A stretch of DNA of 64,000 nt from positions 29,018 through 93,017 of the forward strand of contig SAQR01000021.1 in NCBI GenBank assembly GCA_004020365.1, given 5' to 3'. The translations under genes and the position numbers were made by a program. The stretch is from Mesorhizobium sp. (GTDB lineage: Bacteria; Pseudomonadota; Alphaproteobacteria; Rhizobiales; Rhizobiaceae). Numbering within the stretch: the first letter of the stretch is position 1; each line of letters starts with the position of its first letter. Under the pieces are notes generated by a model. The model saw nothing but the letters and a program-made list of their open reading frames with translations, did not search any database and was not told where the DNA came from. Positions 34,765 to 43,083 of this stretch are shown piece by piece.

Positions 34765-34940
34765 CGCCTTGCACCCTTTGTTAACGATAAAGTGGAGATT
34801 TGTAGAACGATCGAGGCAGATACCGCGCAATTCTTCGAGTCGGTGCGAGACTGACTCATCACGGCGCGGTGAAAATTTTTTTGTCGCAGAGGCCATCACC
34901 CCGCGACGGCTCAATACTGATGGAACAAGTGAGGATGCCG

Positions 34941-35462
34941 ATGGAAACTGTTCATCATGAGCTGGCTGGCGAGCCGACTTTTGAGCCGATGATTCAGATC
35001 GACGTAGAAATCAAAGCTTTTGTCTCCGCGTGGAAACATTGCGATTATGTCTCGACATACATGGCCCGGATGATCAGTCAAAACAGGTCAGACTCGGTCC
35101 ATCATTCGAATCTCTTTTCCTCTGCCCTCAACGAATTGCTGGAAGTCGCCTTTCGTACGCGCCATGCCGACGGCGAACTGGCATGCAGGGTGTCACGCCA
35201 CGGCGCGACGGACAGGATCGAGTTGACACTTCCTTGCGTGCCGGAGGAGCGCCAATTCTACGAAGAAGCCGTGGCGCAAGTCGCAGGAACAGAGGCCAGA
35301 GAGCGATACCTCAATTCGGTGTCTGGGGATCTCGCGCCCAGCCGCGAGGTCGTACTCCTGGAATTGGCTGTCGACTACAACGCGACACTCCGGATCGAGG
35401 AAGCCGACGGCGATGCAATCAAGCTTGTCGTGGATCTTCCGCTCGAGGGCTTGCAAAATTGA
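34941..35462 (+). CDS. GHKL-ATPase-like regulator, atypical (partner-switching operon)
   Basis: The ATG at 34941 follows GTGAGG; in-frame ATGs at 34869 and 34920 are also possible. The 173-residue product has an N-box-like helix NLFSSALNELLEVAFRTRHA, which aligns with SIGYLVNELIENAVKFRAPG of the gene at 39024. The Mg-binding Asn (EN in ENAVKF) is Val here, so ATP binding is doubtful. Its C-terminus ends with a beta stretch. It probably acts as an anti-sigma-type or adaptor protein in the operon. The methyltransferase start overlaps its stop (TTGA at 35459). Confidence 0.65.
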   Translation: METVHHELAGEPTFEPMIQIDVEIKAFVSAWKHCDYVSTYMARMISQNRSDSVHHSNLFSSALNELLEVAFRTRHADGELACRVSRHGATDRIELTLPCVPEERQFYEEAVAQVAGTEARERYLNSVSGDLAPSREVVLLELAVDYNATLRIEEADGDAIKLVVDLPLEGLQN

Positions 35463-36640
35463 GCCCTTCTTACGACCTTCTCCCGCGCTTCAGGGCGCAG
35501 TACGACGCCAACAGCCAGGAGTTCTCCATATCGGGAGTGGTCCGGCCTCAGGCGATCGATGAGCTTGGGCCCAGCATAGCATTGCTTCGTGATGCGATCG
35601 ACCGTGTGCGCGGCGTTCTCTACGTCAATGTCAGGCGCCTGACGCAGATGAACAATGCTGCGTTTCACAGCTTTTCGAGGATTCTCATTGACGCTTGTCG
35701 CGCTCGACCCGATCTCAAATTCGTCGTCATCACGTCAAGCGTCGTCGGATGGACCTCGCGAAAATTCGGTCGCCTGAGCGGAATCGAACCGAACATCATC
35801 GTCGAGGAGTATGACAGCGAATTCTATCCGGGGCAGGGCTTCCTCGAGGAAGGCGGGTTCGTGCCGATCCTGCGCACTCAGACAAAGATGACATGGCGCC
35901 ACGAGCGCGCAATCTTGCCGCGGCACGGCATGAGGCCTGGGATCGTCATGGCCGACATCTGCTGCGGCATAGGTGATTTCGCCGTGCTCGTGCAGAAGGA
36001 GTTCCAGCCATCGCGGATCGTCGCCCTCGACCACTCCAGGTCGAGCCTCGCCTATGCGCGAAACGTGGCTGCGGAGTTCGATATCAAGGGCATCGAGTAC
36101 ACTTATGGCGATGCATCAGAAATGCTGCTCGAGGAAAATCAGTTCGACCTCGTCACGTGCCGCCATTCGCTGCAGGTGTTCAACAAGCCCGAACTGATCC
36201 TCAGGGAACTGTTTCGCATCTGCAAGCCGGGCGGGCGTGTCTACATCACCAATGAAAAAAATTCGCACTGCCTGGGCGAACCACGCGCCGACAGCATCCA
36301 GTGGACCTATAACGAGGTCGCCAAGCTGTGGGCGCACTTCCAGATGGATATTGAGCTCGGCCCGAAGAGCAAACGCTACCTGACCGAAGCGGGGCTCGAA
36401 GACATTCGGGTCGAGTCCTTCATGGTCACCAACCACGACGGCGATCCACAGGACTTCGCGGACGTCATAGCGGCATGGGAGAATGTTTATGCAGGCGAGA
36501 TGGCTACCAAGCGAGGTGACACACCGGCGTTTATCAGGCGGTTCCGACAGGGCTTCCAGGACCACATCTTCGCTGCGCTCCACTCCAAGGGCTATGCCGG
36601 CTGGCCGATCTGGGTTGCATCGGGACGCAAGCCGCTATGA
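35459..36640 (+). CDS. Class I SAM methyltransferase with STAS-like N-terminal domain
   Basis: The start is a TTG that overlaps the previous stop by four bases, so translation is coupled. The 393-residue product has an N-terminal region (about residues 1-130) with a STAS-like pattern: QEFSISGVVRPQAIDELGPS, LYVNVRRLTQMNNAAFHSFS, then LKFVVITSSVVGW. The methyltransferase domain follows: motif I VMADICCGIGDFAVLVQ, motif II RIVALDHSRSSLAYARN, then YTYGDASEMLLEENQFDLVT and FRICKPGGRVYITNEKN. The fusion of a STAS-like domain to a methyltransferase inside a partner-switching operon is unusual and suggests methylation as an output or tuning step. The substrate is unknown. The gene overlaps the PP2C gene by four bases. 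Confidence 0.75.
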   Translation: MSPSYDLLPRFRAQYDANSQEFSISGVVRPQAIDELGPSIALLRDAIDRVRGVLYVNVRRLTQMNNAAFHSFSRILIDACRARPDLKFVVITSSVVGWTSRKFGRLSGIEPNIIVEEYDSEFYPGQGFLEEGGFVPILRTQTKMTWRHERAILPRHGMRPGIVMADICCGIGDFAVLVQKEFQPSRIVALDHSRSSLAYARNVAAEFDIKGIEYTYGDASEMLLEENQFDLVTCRHSLQVFNKPELILRELFRICKPGGRVYITNEKNSHCLGEPRADSIQWTYNEVAKLWAHFQMDIELGPKSKRYLTEAGLEDIRVESFMVTNHDGDPQDFADVIAAWENVYAGEMATKRGDTPAFIRRFRQGFQDHIFAALHSKGYAGWPIWVASGRKPL

Positions 36641-39021
36641 CCGATTTGGATGCAACACCGCCCAGACCCCGGCCCGTCCTCCGGCTTAACAGCTTCCGCG
36701 CTAAATTCTTGATCGTTGTGGGTGGGGCGGTGCTGTTCGACCTCTTCGTCGGCGGCGGCGTCGCGCTGTGGAATGTGAACCGGCTTTCCCGGGACGCGAC
36801 GCACCAGATCGAGAGCGGCCTCACCAAGGCAAGCCAGGAATACCTCCAGAACTATATCGAGACGACGGCGCTGCGCGCCGATCTCCTGTTCGGCAGCATG
36901 CACTCCGAGGTGACCGCACTTGCAGCCTCCATGCAGAGACTAATAGATCATCCGGAAGCAAAAGATGCGATCGGCAAGGCGTTGGCGAAAAACCCCTATT
37001 TTAATGCGCCGCTTGCATATGACGCCACGGGAAACTGGGTACAGACCCGGCAAGGGTCACCTTCGGTCATGAGTGTCTGGGGATATCTCCTCTCCGCTGA
37101 TCACCAACCGAAGCCCGAAATTCTCCGCGACATTCAGGAGAGTGCGATCTTCGATATTTTTGGCACAAGCCAGATGTCAACTGGCACCAAGAAGCTGCAG
37201 GTCTACTACGTAGGGCCGAAGGCAGGGCCGATCATGCGCACGATTCCTTATTCCGATCAGGCGCAGACCTTCGACAAGCTTTATCCAGGCCACGACAAAG
37301 CGAATTTCTGGGATTTCTTCTTTCCTGGCGTCTATGAAGGCTGGGAAGGCTGGATCAGGGAGCCCGATTCGCGCCCCGTAAAGGGCGATGATATCACTGC
37401 GACTGCTCCTTATATCGACGCGATTACCGGCAAGCTCATAGTGAGCTTCTTCCACCCACTCTGGACGAAAGACCGCAGTAATGTCGCCGGCATGGTCGCT
37501 GCCGACGTTACGCTCGATCAACTCGCTGACATCGTCGAAAGCGTGAAGGTCGCCGATACGGGCTTCGGTTTTCTCACCATGTCGAACGGCAATGTGCTCG
37601 CGATCAAGCCGGAAGGCGAGAAAATGCTCGGGCTCAAGATCGCAAGTGGTGCGGCAGGTCAAGGCGTTACCGGCCTCGATCGCTCGCTCAAAAAGAGTAC
37701 GCACGCGACCGTCGCAGCGCTCGAACTTCCCGCCGACGACAAGACAGTCATTAAGCATATTTCGATTGAGGAAAACGGCAAAGCCCAACCGTACATCGTC
37801 GCACTTCGCCGACTAAACCCAGTCAATCTCTGGAATAGTACGGGGTCCATCACGGCCGAGACTCTGATGCTTGGCTTCGTCGTCCCCGAACGGGAAATTT
37901 ATGCTTCCCTCCTTGCAGCGCAGCAGAGCATTTCCAGCGCAACCAACCGGATCCTGATCACCCAGGTCATCGCAGTTATCGTTTCGCTCCTGATCGTCTT
38001 TGCGGCTGTGTTCGGAATTTCAAAGCGGATCACTGCAGGCCTCAGTGCGCTTGCCGGGGCCGCCAAGCGGTTGCAGGCGAAAGACTATTCAGTCCGGGTA
38101 AGCATTCCGACGCGCGACGAGGTTGGAGCGGTGGGGGTCGCTTTCAACCGGATGGCTGAGCAGATCAGCTTTCACACGGAAAACCTCGAGCAGCTCGTCG
38201 ACGAACGAACCAGGGAGCTCGGGGACGCCAACCAGGAGATTTCGGCGCTCAACGAAAAGCTGCGAGACGAGAACGTACGCCTCGGTGCCGAGCTCGCGGT
38301 TGCCAGGCAGATCCAGATGATGGTCCTGCCGAAACAACTCGAACTCGAAGCGATTCCTGGGCTGGAGATCGCAGCCTACATGCGTCCGGCTGACGAGGTT
38401 GGCGGCGACTACTATGACGTCCTGCAGAACGGGTCACGGGTCAAGATCGGTATCGGCGACGTGACCGGTCATGGTCTTGAGAGCGGCGTGCTGATGCTGA
38501 TGGTCCAATCCGTTGCACGCGCGCTGCAGGAGACCGACGAAGCGAATCCGCACCAGTTTCTGGATCGGCTGAACAGAGCGATCTACAAGAACATCGAGCG
38601 GACGAACACCGACAAGCATCTCTCGCTGGCCTTTCTTGACTTCGAGGATGAGCGGGTAACGCTATCCGGCCAGCATGAGGACGTTCTTGTCGTGCGTGCG
38701 GATGGGGAAGTCGAACGTATCGATACGATTGATCTGGGTCTGCCGGTTGGCCTGGAGAATGACATCTCGGAGTTCATTGCCACGCGTGACATCCTGTTCG
38801 GAAGCGGCGACGTGATCGTGCTGCACACCGACGGTGTGACCGAGGCGGAAAACCACGAAAGAAAGTTGTTCGGGTTCGAGCGCCTCAGCCAGAGCGTACA
38901 AAGACGTCACGGCAGCAGCGCCGAAGACATCAAGACTGGGATCATCGATGATCTGATGGCCCATATCGGGATCCAGAAGATCCACGATGACATCACCCTC
39001 GTGATCATAAGGCACACATAG
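36637..39021 (+). CDS. SpoIIE-family PP2C phosphatase with periplasmic sensor and HAMP
   Basis: The 794-residue protein has TM1 (FLIVVGGAVLFDLFVGGGVA, about residues 25-48) and a large periplasmic double-Cache-like domain (about 50-425, with HPLWTKDRSNVAGMVAADVT). TM2 (ILITQVIAVIVSLLIVFAAV) follows near 440, then a HAMP domain to about 515, and a coiled coil (VDERTRELGDANQEISALNE). The SpoIIE phosphatase domain spans about 575-790: EVGGDYYDVLQ, IGIGDVTGHGLESGVLMLM, LHTDGVTEAENHE and HDDITLVIIR, with metal-binding Asps present. It should dephosphorylate the STAS protein of the operon in response to an envelope signal. It is preceded by the methyltransferase and followed two bases later by the ATPase gene. 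Confidence 0.9.
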   Translation: MTDLDATPPRPRPVLRLNSFRAKFLIVVGGAVLFDLFVGGGVALWNVNRLSRDATHQIESGLTKASQEYLQNYIETTALRADLLFGSMHSEVTALAASMQRLIDHPEAKDAIGKALAKNPYFNAPLAYDATGNWVQTRQGSPSVMSVWGYLLSADHQPKPEILRDIQESAIFDIFGTSQMSTGTKKLQVYYVGPKAGPIMRTIPYSDQAQTFDKLYPGHDKANFWDFFFPGVYEGWEGWIREPDSRPVKGDDITATAPYIDAITGKLIVSFFHPLWTKDRSNVAGMVAADVTLDQLADIVESVKVADTGFGFLTMSNGNVLAIKPEGEKMLGLKIASGAAGQGVTGLDRSLKKSTHATVAALELPADDKTVIKHISIEENGKAQPYIVALRRLNPVNLWNSTGSITAETLMLGFVVPEREIYASLLAAQQSISSATNRILITQVIAVIVSLLIVFAAVFGISKRITAGLSALAGAAKRLQAKDYSVRVSIPTRDEVGAVGVAFNRMAEQISFHTENLEQLVDERTRELGDANQEISALNEKLRDENVRLGAELAVARQIQMMVLPKQLELEAIPGLEIAAYMRPADEVGGDYYDVLQNGSRVKIGIGDVTGHGLESGVLMLMVQSVARALQETDEANPHQFLDRLNRAIYKNIERTNTDKHLSLAFLDFEDERVTLSGQHEDVLVVRADGEVERIDTIDLGLPVGLENDISEFIATRDILFGSGDVIVLHTDGVTEAENHERKLFGFERLSQSVQRRHGSSAEDIKTGIIDDLMAHIGIQKIHDDITLVIIRHT

Positions 39022-39023
39022 CA

Positions 39024-39584
39024 ATGACAACGCTGTTCGGTACCCCTGACATTGCAATCGGGATCAAGGAGAGCGTCAGTCGCGTACGGCTGTTCGACGG
39101 ACCTCTCGATTTGAGTTGGCGTCATTGTGCCACGACCTCGGACTTCATCGCCGATGTTTTCGCGTTGCGCTTCCGGTCGTCCCGCAATGATTACATGGAA
39201 GTGCGGCACAGCATCGGATATCTGGTCAACGAGCTCATCGAAAATGCCGTCAAGTTTCGTGCACCGGGCGAGATCCTGATCGAGGCGTCGATGGATTCGG
39301 AGTGCTTCAAGCTCAAGGTGTCAAATGACGTCGATGGTAAAATTGCGTCTGGGTTCCAAAACCTCCTGGCGGACATCACGGCTGGCGACCCAGTGGACCT
39401 GCTGATACAGCGAATTGAGCTGAATGCCGCGAATCCCGAGGTGACAGGCTCCGGACTCGGATTGCTGACGTTGATGAGCGACTACGGCGCACGCCTGGCT
39501 TGGATATTCAGCGCCGCCGACGAAAGCGATCGGATTTGCGTGGAGACATATGCGTCCATTCCGATCTCGCAAATTCACAACTAA
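39024..39584 (+). CDS. GHKL-ATPase-type anti-sigma/kinase-like protein (slr1658-type)
   Basis: The 186-residue product has the GHKL N-box SIGYLVNELIENAVKFRAPG and a glycine-rich lid GSGLGLLTLMSDYGARLAWI, the hallmarks of RsbW/SpoIIAB-like serine kinases. Between them is a KVSNDVDGKIASGFQNLL segment. It fits the slr1658-type regulators that sit beside SpoIIE phosphatases and slr1659-type STAS proteins. It should phosphorylate, or sequester, the STAS protein at 39603. The order PP2C, ATPase, STAS is the classic partner-switching layout. Confidence 0.8.
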   Translation: MTTLFGTPDIAIGIKESVSRVRLFDGPLDLSWRHCATTSDFIADVFALRFRSSRNDYMEVRHSIGYLVNELIENAVKFRAPGEILIEASMDSECFKLKVSNDVDGKIASGFQNLLADITAGDPVDLLIQRIELNAANPEVTGSGLGLLTLMSDYGARLAWIFSAADESDRICVETYASIPISQIHN

Positions 39585-39602
39585 ACGAAATGAAGCGAGC
39601 TT

Positions 39603-39941
39603 ATGGAAATCAAGACAGACGAATACCGCGTGTGGACTGAAGGAAGCGAAATTTTCTTCGACGGTGCAATGCGGCTTGCCAGTTCCGACGCCGGTGCGTC
39701 TATCACGGCGTTGGCGACCAATGTTCTAGCCTCGCATCCTGCTTCCATTACGCTCAACCTGAAAGACCTTCACTTTCTCAACTCTTCTGGCATTAACCTG
39801 CTGGCGAAATTTACCATTGAGGTGCGCAAGCATCCCGATGTTCGACTCGTCGTGCGTGGAACGCCCGACATACCCTGGCAGTCGAAATCATTGCCGAATC
39901 TGAAGAAGCTGCATCCCGCTGTGGTGCTTTTGTTGGACTGA
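39603..39941 (+). CDS. STAS-domain anti-sigma antagonist-like protein (slr1659-type)
   Basis: The 112-residue protein is a single STAS-like domain: GSEIFFDGAMRLASSDAG, ASITLNLKDLHFLNSSGINL, LAKFTIEVRKHPDVRLVVRG. The serine pair in LNSSGINL occupies the site that is phosphorylated in SpoIIAA/RsbV, so it should be controlled by the ATPase at 39024 and the phosphatase at 36637. The downstream effector could be a sigma factor, a diguanylate cyclase or the methyltransferase, and cannot be told from here. It is the last gene of the operon. Confidence 0.8.
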   Translation: MEIKTDEYRVWTEGSEIFFDGAMRLASSDAGASITALATNVLASHPASITLNLKDLHFLNSSGINLLAKFTIEVRKHPDVRLVVRGTPDIPWQSKSLPNLKKLHPAVVLLLD

Positions 39942-39962
39942 CCAAGGTAGTCCGCAATCAGA

Positions 39963-40005
39963 GCAATTCCAGGAAAAGTGCGAACGTTTTTCCGTCCGGA
40001 ATTGC
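39963..40005. repeat. Rhizobial intergenic palindrome
   Basis: The arms GCAATTCCAGGAAAA and TTTTCCGTCCGGAATTGC pair imperfectly around GTGCGAACG. This sequence type recurs between genes of many Rhizobiales, resembling the short palindromic repeats of that order. It may form a hairpin. Confidence 0.65.
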
Positions 40006-40023
40006 AGTCAAAAAATAAGGGGT

Positions 40024-40061
40024 AGAGCGGTTCTGCGGTCCGTGAAATGACGAACCGCTCT
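40024..40061. repeat. Second palindrome (AGAGCGGTTC inverted repeat)
   Basis: AGAGCGGTTC (40024-40033) and GAACCGCTCT (40052-40061) are perfect 10-base arms with an 18-base loop. It lies just after the first palindrome and is also of a kind commonly seen between rhizobial genes. Confidence 0.6.
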
Positions 40062-40221
40062 GGCCCGGATATCTCACTAGCCAGGGCTGCGTAGGCTGGA
40101 GGCAATCTCGGACGGCAATAAGCCGGTCGGAAACGGTGCAAGAGCGCCGCGCCGAGCAAGATATGTACGCCAGGATAAGTATTAGGATGCAAAGCTAACG
40201 ACAGATCGGCCTCGTGCGTAG

Positions 40222-40992
40222 ATGCTTGCAATGGCTTGGCGGGGGCTTGGCGGCTTGGCGGGGGCCCGGCACAGGTGGCAGGCATCAAGTTGGGGAGATG
40301 TCGTGCTGCCTGTGCCGATAGCCGCCGCTGCGCGGTCAAAGGTGGCGTCATTGAGTAAGCGTGCCAAGGTCAATGGCGGCCGGGTCAATGGCGGCCGGCT
40401 GGAGTTTCTTCCGCCGCAGATCCCGACTCGGGTCGAGCGGCCGCCTGAAGATGAAGGCTGGGTCCACGAGGCCAATCTCGACGGCTATCGAACCCAGATC
40501 ATCATCGATAATGGCGGCGTGCGTCTTTACAGCAAGAACGGCCGTGACTGGACCACGAAATACTGGCCCATCGCACTAGCCGTCGATCTGCCATACCGGA
40601 CTGCCATTCTCGACGGCGAGGTCATTGTTTCCGGCGAGCAGGGCGCTTCCGATTGCCCTGCGCTGGAAGCCGCGATCTGGAACGAGCCGAGCCGGCTGGT
40701 GTTCGTCGCTTTCGATATCCTCCATCTCGACGGCCGCGATCTAGGCTCCTTGCCGCTGCTGCAGCGCAAGCAGGCGCTATGGCAACTCGTTGAGCCTGGC
40801 CTCGGCAAGATCCAATACAGTGAGCACTTCGAGGGCAGTGCGCTGGCGCTCTTCCGCACCGTCGAGAAGATCGGGCTCAATGGAATTATCTCGAAGCGCG
40901 CCGACAGCCGCTACAGGAGCGGACTGTCGAACACATGGCTGACTGCGCGGGCGGACGCGACACGCATACCAATCTGGCGGAACAAAACATGA
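40222..40992 (+). CDS. Degenerate LigD-type ATP-dependent DNA ligase
   Basis: This 256-residue frame matches the nucleotidyltransferase domain of LigD-type ligases from LEFLPPQIPTRVERPPEDEG onward, including AILDGEVIVSGEQGASDCPA, VFVAFDILHLDG and KRADSRYRSGLSNTWL. The catalytic lysine motif reads HEANLDGYR where active ligases have E-x-K-x-D-G, so the nucleophile Lys is Asn. The motif IV Glu is Asn (LNGIISK) and the motif V lysines are Thr and Arg (TWLTARAD). The oligonucleotide-binding domain is absent. It is probably inactive. The first 40 residues are repeat-like (NGGRVNGGR) and the start is uncertain. Confidence 0.6.
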   Translation: MLAMAWRGLGGLAGARHRWQASSWGDVVLPVPIAAAARSKVASLSKRAKVNGGRVNGGRLEFLPPQIPTRVERPPEDEGWVHEANLDGYRTQIIIDNGGVRLYSKNGRDWTTKYWPIALAVDLPYRTAILDGEVIVSGEQGASDCPALEAAIWNEPSRLVFVAFDILHLDGRDLGSLPLLQRKQALWQLVEPGLGKIQYSEHFEGSALALFRTVEKIGLNGIISKRADSRYRSGLSNTWLTARADATRIPIWRNKT

Positions 40993-41029
40993 TCATTCTC
41001 ATTGTGGTGATCATCAAGGGAGATTGATC

Positions 41030-41239
41030 ATGGGCAACCGGCACAACCCAAAAATCGAGGCATCGGCAAATGTCGAAAAAGACCCGGAAGATTGGATCAG
41101 CGGAGATGACCCCATGACCCCCGCACAAGCCTCCTATTTGAAAACTTTGGCCGAACAGGCCGACGACCCTGACGCCTATGCTGACGGCCTCAGCAAGGCG
41201 GAAGCCTCTAAACGCATTGATGCACTCGGGAGAAGTTAG
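41030..41239 (+). CDS. DUF3072 small protein
   Basis: The 69-residue product matches DUF3072: MTPAQASYLKTLAEQADDPD followed by AYADGLSKAEASKRIDAL. GGGAGA precedes the ATG at 41030. DUF3072 proteins are small, cytosolic and of unknown role, common in soil bacteria. It follows the ligase-like gene by 37 bases and precedes the cardiolipin synthase by about 220; the 41240-41458 gap shows nothing I can name. Confidence 0.8.
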   Translation: MGNRHNPKIEASANVEKDPEDWISGDDPMTPAQASYLKTLAEQADDPDAYADGLSKAEASKRIDALGRS

Positions 41240-41458
41240 GCCTGTAGTGCCCGCTGTGGCTCCTGGTCTCCAGTGACGGGGGCCGTTCCATCGAACCAGG
41301 CAGCGGCCCTGTCCAGTTTTGTTACCGTGGTCTGGAGGCTTGCGGTGCTCTGCATTACGAATTGGGTGGTTGCGGCCAAAACTTGGTCAAGAGGTGCTAA
41401 TCAACGCCGGGAATGAGTTGCATTGCGTTCTGCAACCGCTCGCTGGATAGTCCTGGCG

Positions 41459-42919
41459 ATGTTGCAGACCTTAATGACTCATTGGCCCCAGATCCTCGCG
41501 ATCATTCCGCTGGTGATGGCGGCCATCGGCATCGTCCACGCCATAATGACGAAGGAAGACGTCCGCGCCGCCACAGGTTGGGTTGGCGTGATGTTCCTGT
41601 CGCCATTCCTTGGCGCGATCATCTACGCCGTTGCCGGCATAAACCGCATCCGTCGTGCAACGATCAGCGCCATGCGGCCCCCTTTCAGCGAGGCGGCTTC
41701 CGCAAAACATGAGAGGAACATTGCCGCCGAGGAATTGATTGCCGAGCGGTACGGCCAACGCTTCACCGGCCTGAAGACATTGGGCGACAGGGTGGCCCGG
41801 CGTGCCCTGACCTCGGGAAACGCGATTGCGATATTGGAGACAGGTGACGAGGCCTATGCCGCAATGTGCCGAGCGATTGATGGCGCTCAACGCTCTGTCC
41901 TTCTCGAGACCTACATCTTCGACAATGACGATGTCGGGCGGCGTTTCGTGGAATCTCTCGCCGGAGCCGTCCAGCGGGGTGTCAGCGTTCGCGTGCTAAT
42001 CGATGCCGTCGGGGCGCGGTACTCCGTCCCCAGCATTCTTGGGCGTCTGCGAGAGGCAGGAATCACCGCAGACCTCTTCAACGGCAACATTGTCATGGGC
42101 CTGCGTCTTCCCTACGCCAATCTCAGAACGCACCGGAAGATCCTGGTCGTCGATGGCACGATTGCGTTTACCGGAGGGATGAACATCCGAAAGGGGTTCT
42201 CAGCCGAGTTCGCCGGCTCCTCCAGCGCGAGGGACACGCATTTTCAGGTCACCGGGCCGGTCGTAGCCGACCTTTTTTCGGTTGCCGCCGAAGATTGGCG
42301 CTTCGTGAGCGGCGAGCTTCTGAAAGGCGACACCTGGCAAGTGGCCACGCTTGCCGCGGCTCCCGGTCAACCGATGCTGGCGCGGGCGGTTGCATCCGGG
42401 CCGGATGCCAGCATCGAAACGAACCACAACTTGCTGATCGGGGCATTTTCCGTCGCCCGCAAATCGATCCGCATCATGTCGCCCTATTTCCTGCCGGATC
42501 GGGAACTGATCAGCGCGCTGACGACCGCGGCCAGGCGAGGCGTCGAGATCGACATCGTGGTACCGGCGGTGAACAATCTCTTCCTTGTCGACCGGGCGAT
42601 GACGGCGCAATTCGATCAGGTCCTGAAGCACTATTGCCGCGTATGGCGCACGCAGGGCTCGTTCGATCATTCGAAGCTGCTGTCGGTCGATGGAGTTTGG
42701 GCTTATATAGGATCCTCCAATCTTGATGCCCGGTCCCTGCGGTTGAATTTTGAGATTGATATAGAGGTTCTTGATGCAGGCTTTGCCGCGGAGATTGAAG
42801 CGCGGATCGGATCGGCAATCGCCTCCGCCGCATCTGTAACGATCGAAACCTTGAGAGCCCGGCCATTTATCATCCGCCTGTTCGACCGAGTGTTGTGGCT
42901 GGGATCGCCCTACCTTTAG
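41459..42919 (+). CDS. Cardiolipin synthase (phospholipase D family)
   Basis: The ATG at 41459 is preferred over the TTG at 41423; it gives a 486-residue protein. Two N-terminal membrane segments come first (ILAIIPLVMAAIGIVHAIM and WVGVMFLSPFLGAIIYAVAG). The two HKD catalytic motifs follow: THRKILVVDGTIAFTGGMN near residue 225 and DHSKLLSVDGVWAYIGSSNL near 404. This is the Cls architecture, making cardiolipin from phosphatidylglycerol at the membrane. The downstream endonuclease/exonuclease/phosphatase-family gene is a common neighbour of this type of Cls. I withhold a symbol because rhizobia can carry several cls paralogues. Confidence 0.88.
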   Translation: MLQTLMTHWPQILAIIPLVMAAIGIVHAIMTKEDVRAATGWVGVMFLSPFLGAIIYAVAGINRIRRATISAMRPPFSEAASAKHERNIAAEELIAERYGQRFTGLKTLGDRVARRALTSGNAIAILETGDEAYAAMCRAIDGAQRSVLLETYIFDNDDVGRRFVESLAGAVQRGVSVRVLIDAVGARYSVPSILGRLREAGITADLFNGNIVMGLRLPYANLRTHRKILVVDGTIAFTGGMNIRKGFSAEFAGSSSARDTHFQVTGPVVADLFSVAAEDWRFVSGELLKGDTWQVATLAAAPGQPMLARAVASGPDASIETNHNLLIGAFSVARKSIRIMSPYFLPDRELISALTTAARRGVEIDIVVPAVNNLFLVDRAMTAQFDQVLKHYCRVWRTQGSFDHSKLLSVDGVWAYIGSSNLDARSLRLNFEIDIEVLDAGFAAEIEARIGSAIASAASVTIETLRARPFIIRLFDRVLWLGSPYL

Positions 42920-43083
42920 AGGCTTTCTCGTTCTGCCCGGGGGAATTCGGGTGACGCAGCCATCGCTCCTTTCAAGCGCTGCATCTCGCCAGGGCAGGGA
43001 AGGGCAGGGAAGCAGCGATTGCAGATCCTGTTTGAGTGAGACAAAGCTAAGCCTTGAAGGTAGTGAGGACGTGCAGCAGACCC

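Larger units (their letters stand above)
39942..40221. other. Intergenic region with rhizobial palindromes
   Basis: This 280-base region contains the two palindromes listed separately (39963-40005 and 40024-40061). I see no gene. The strand change in gene density and the palindromes suggest an operon end. Confidence 0.5.
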
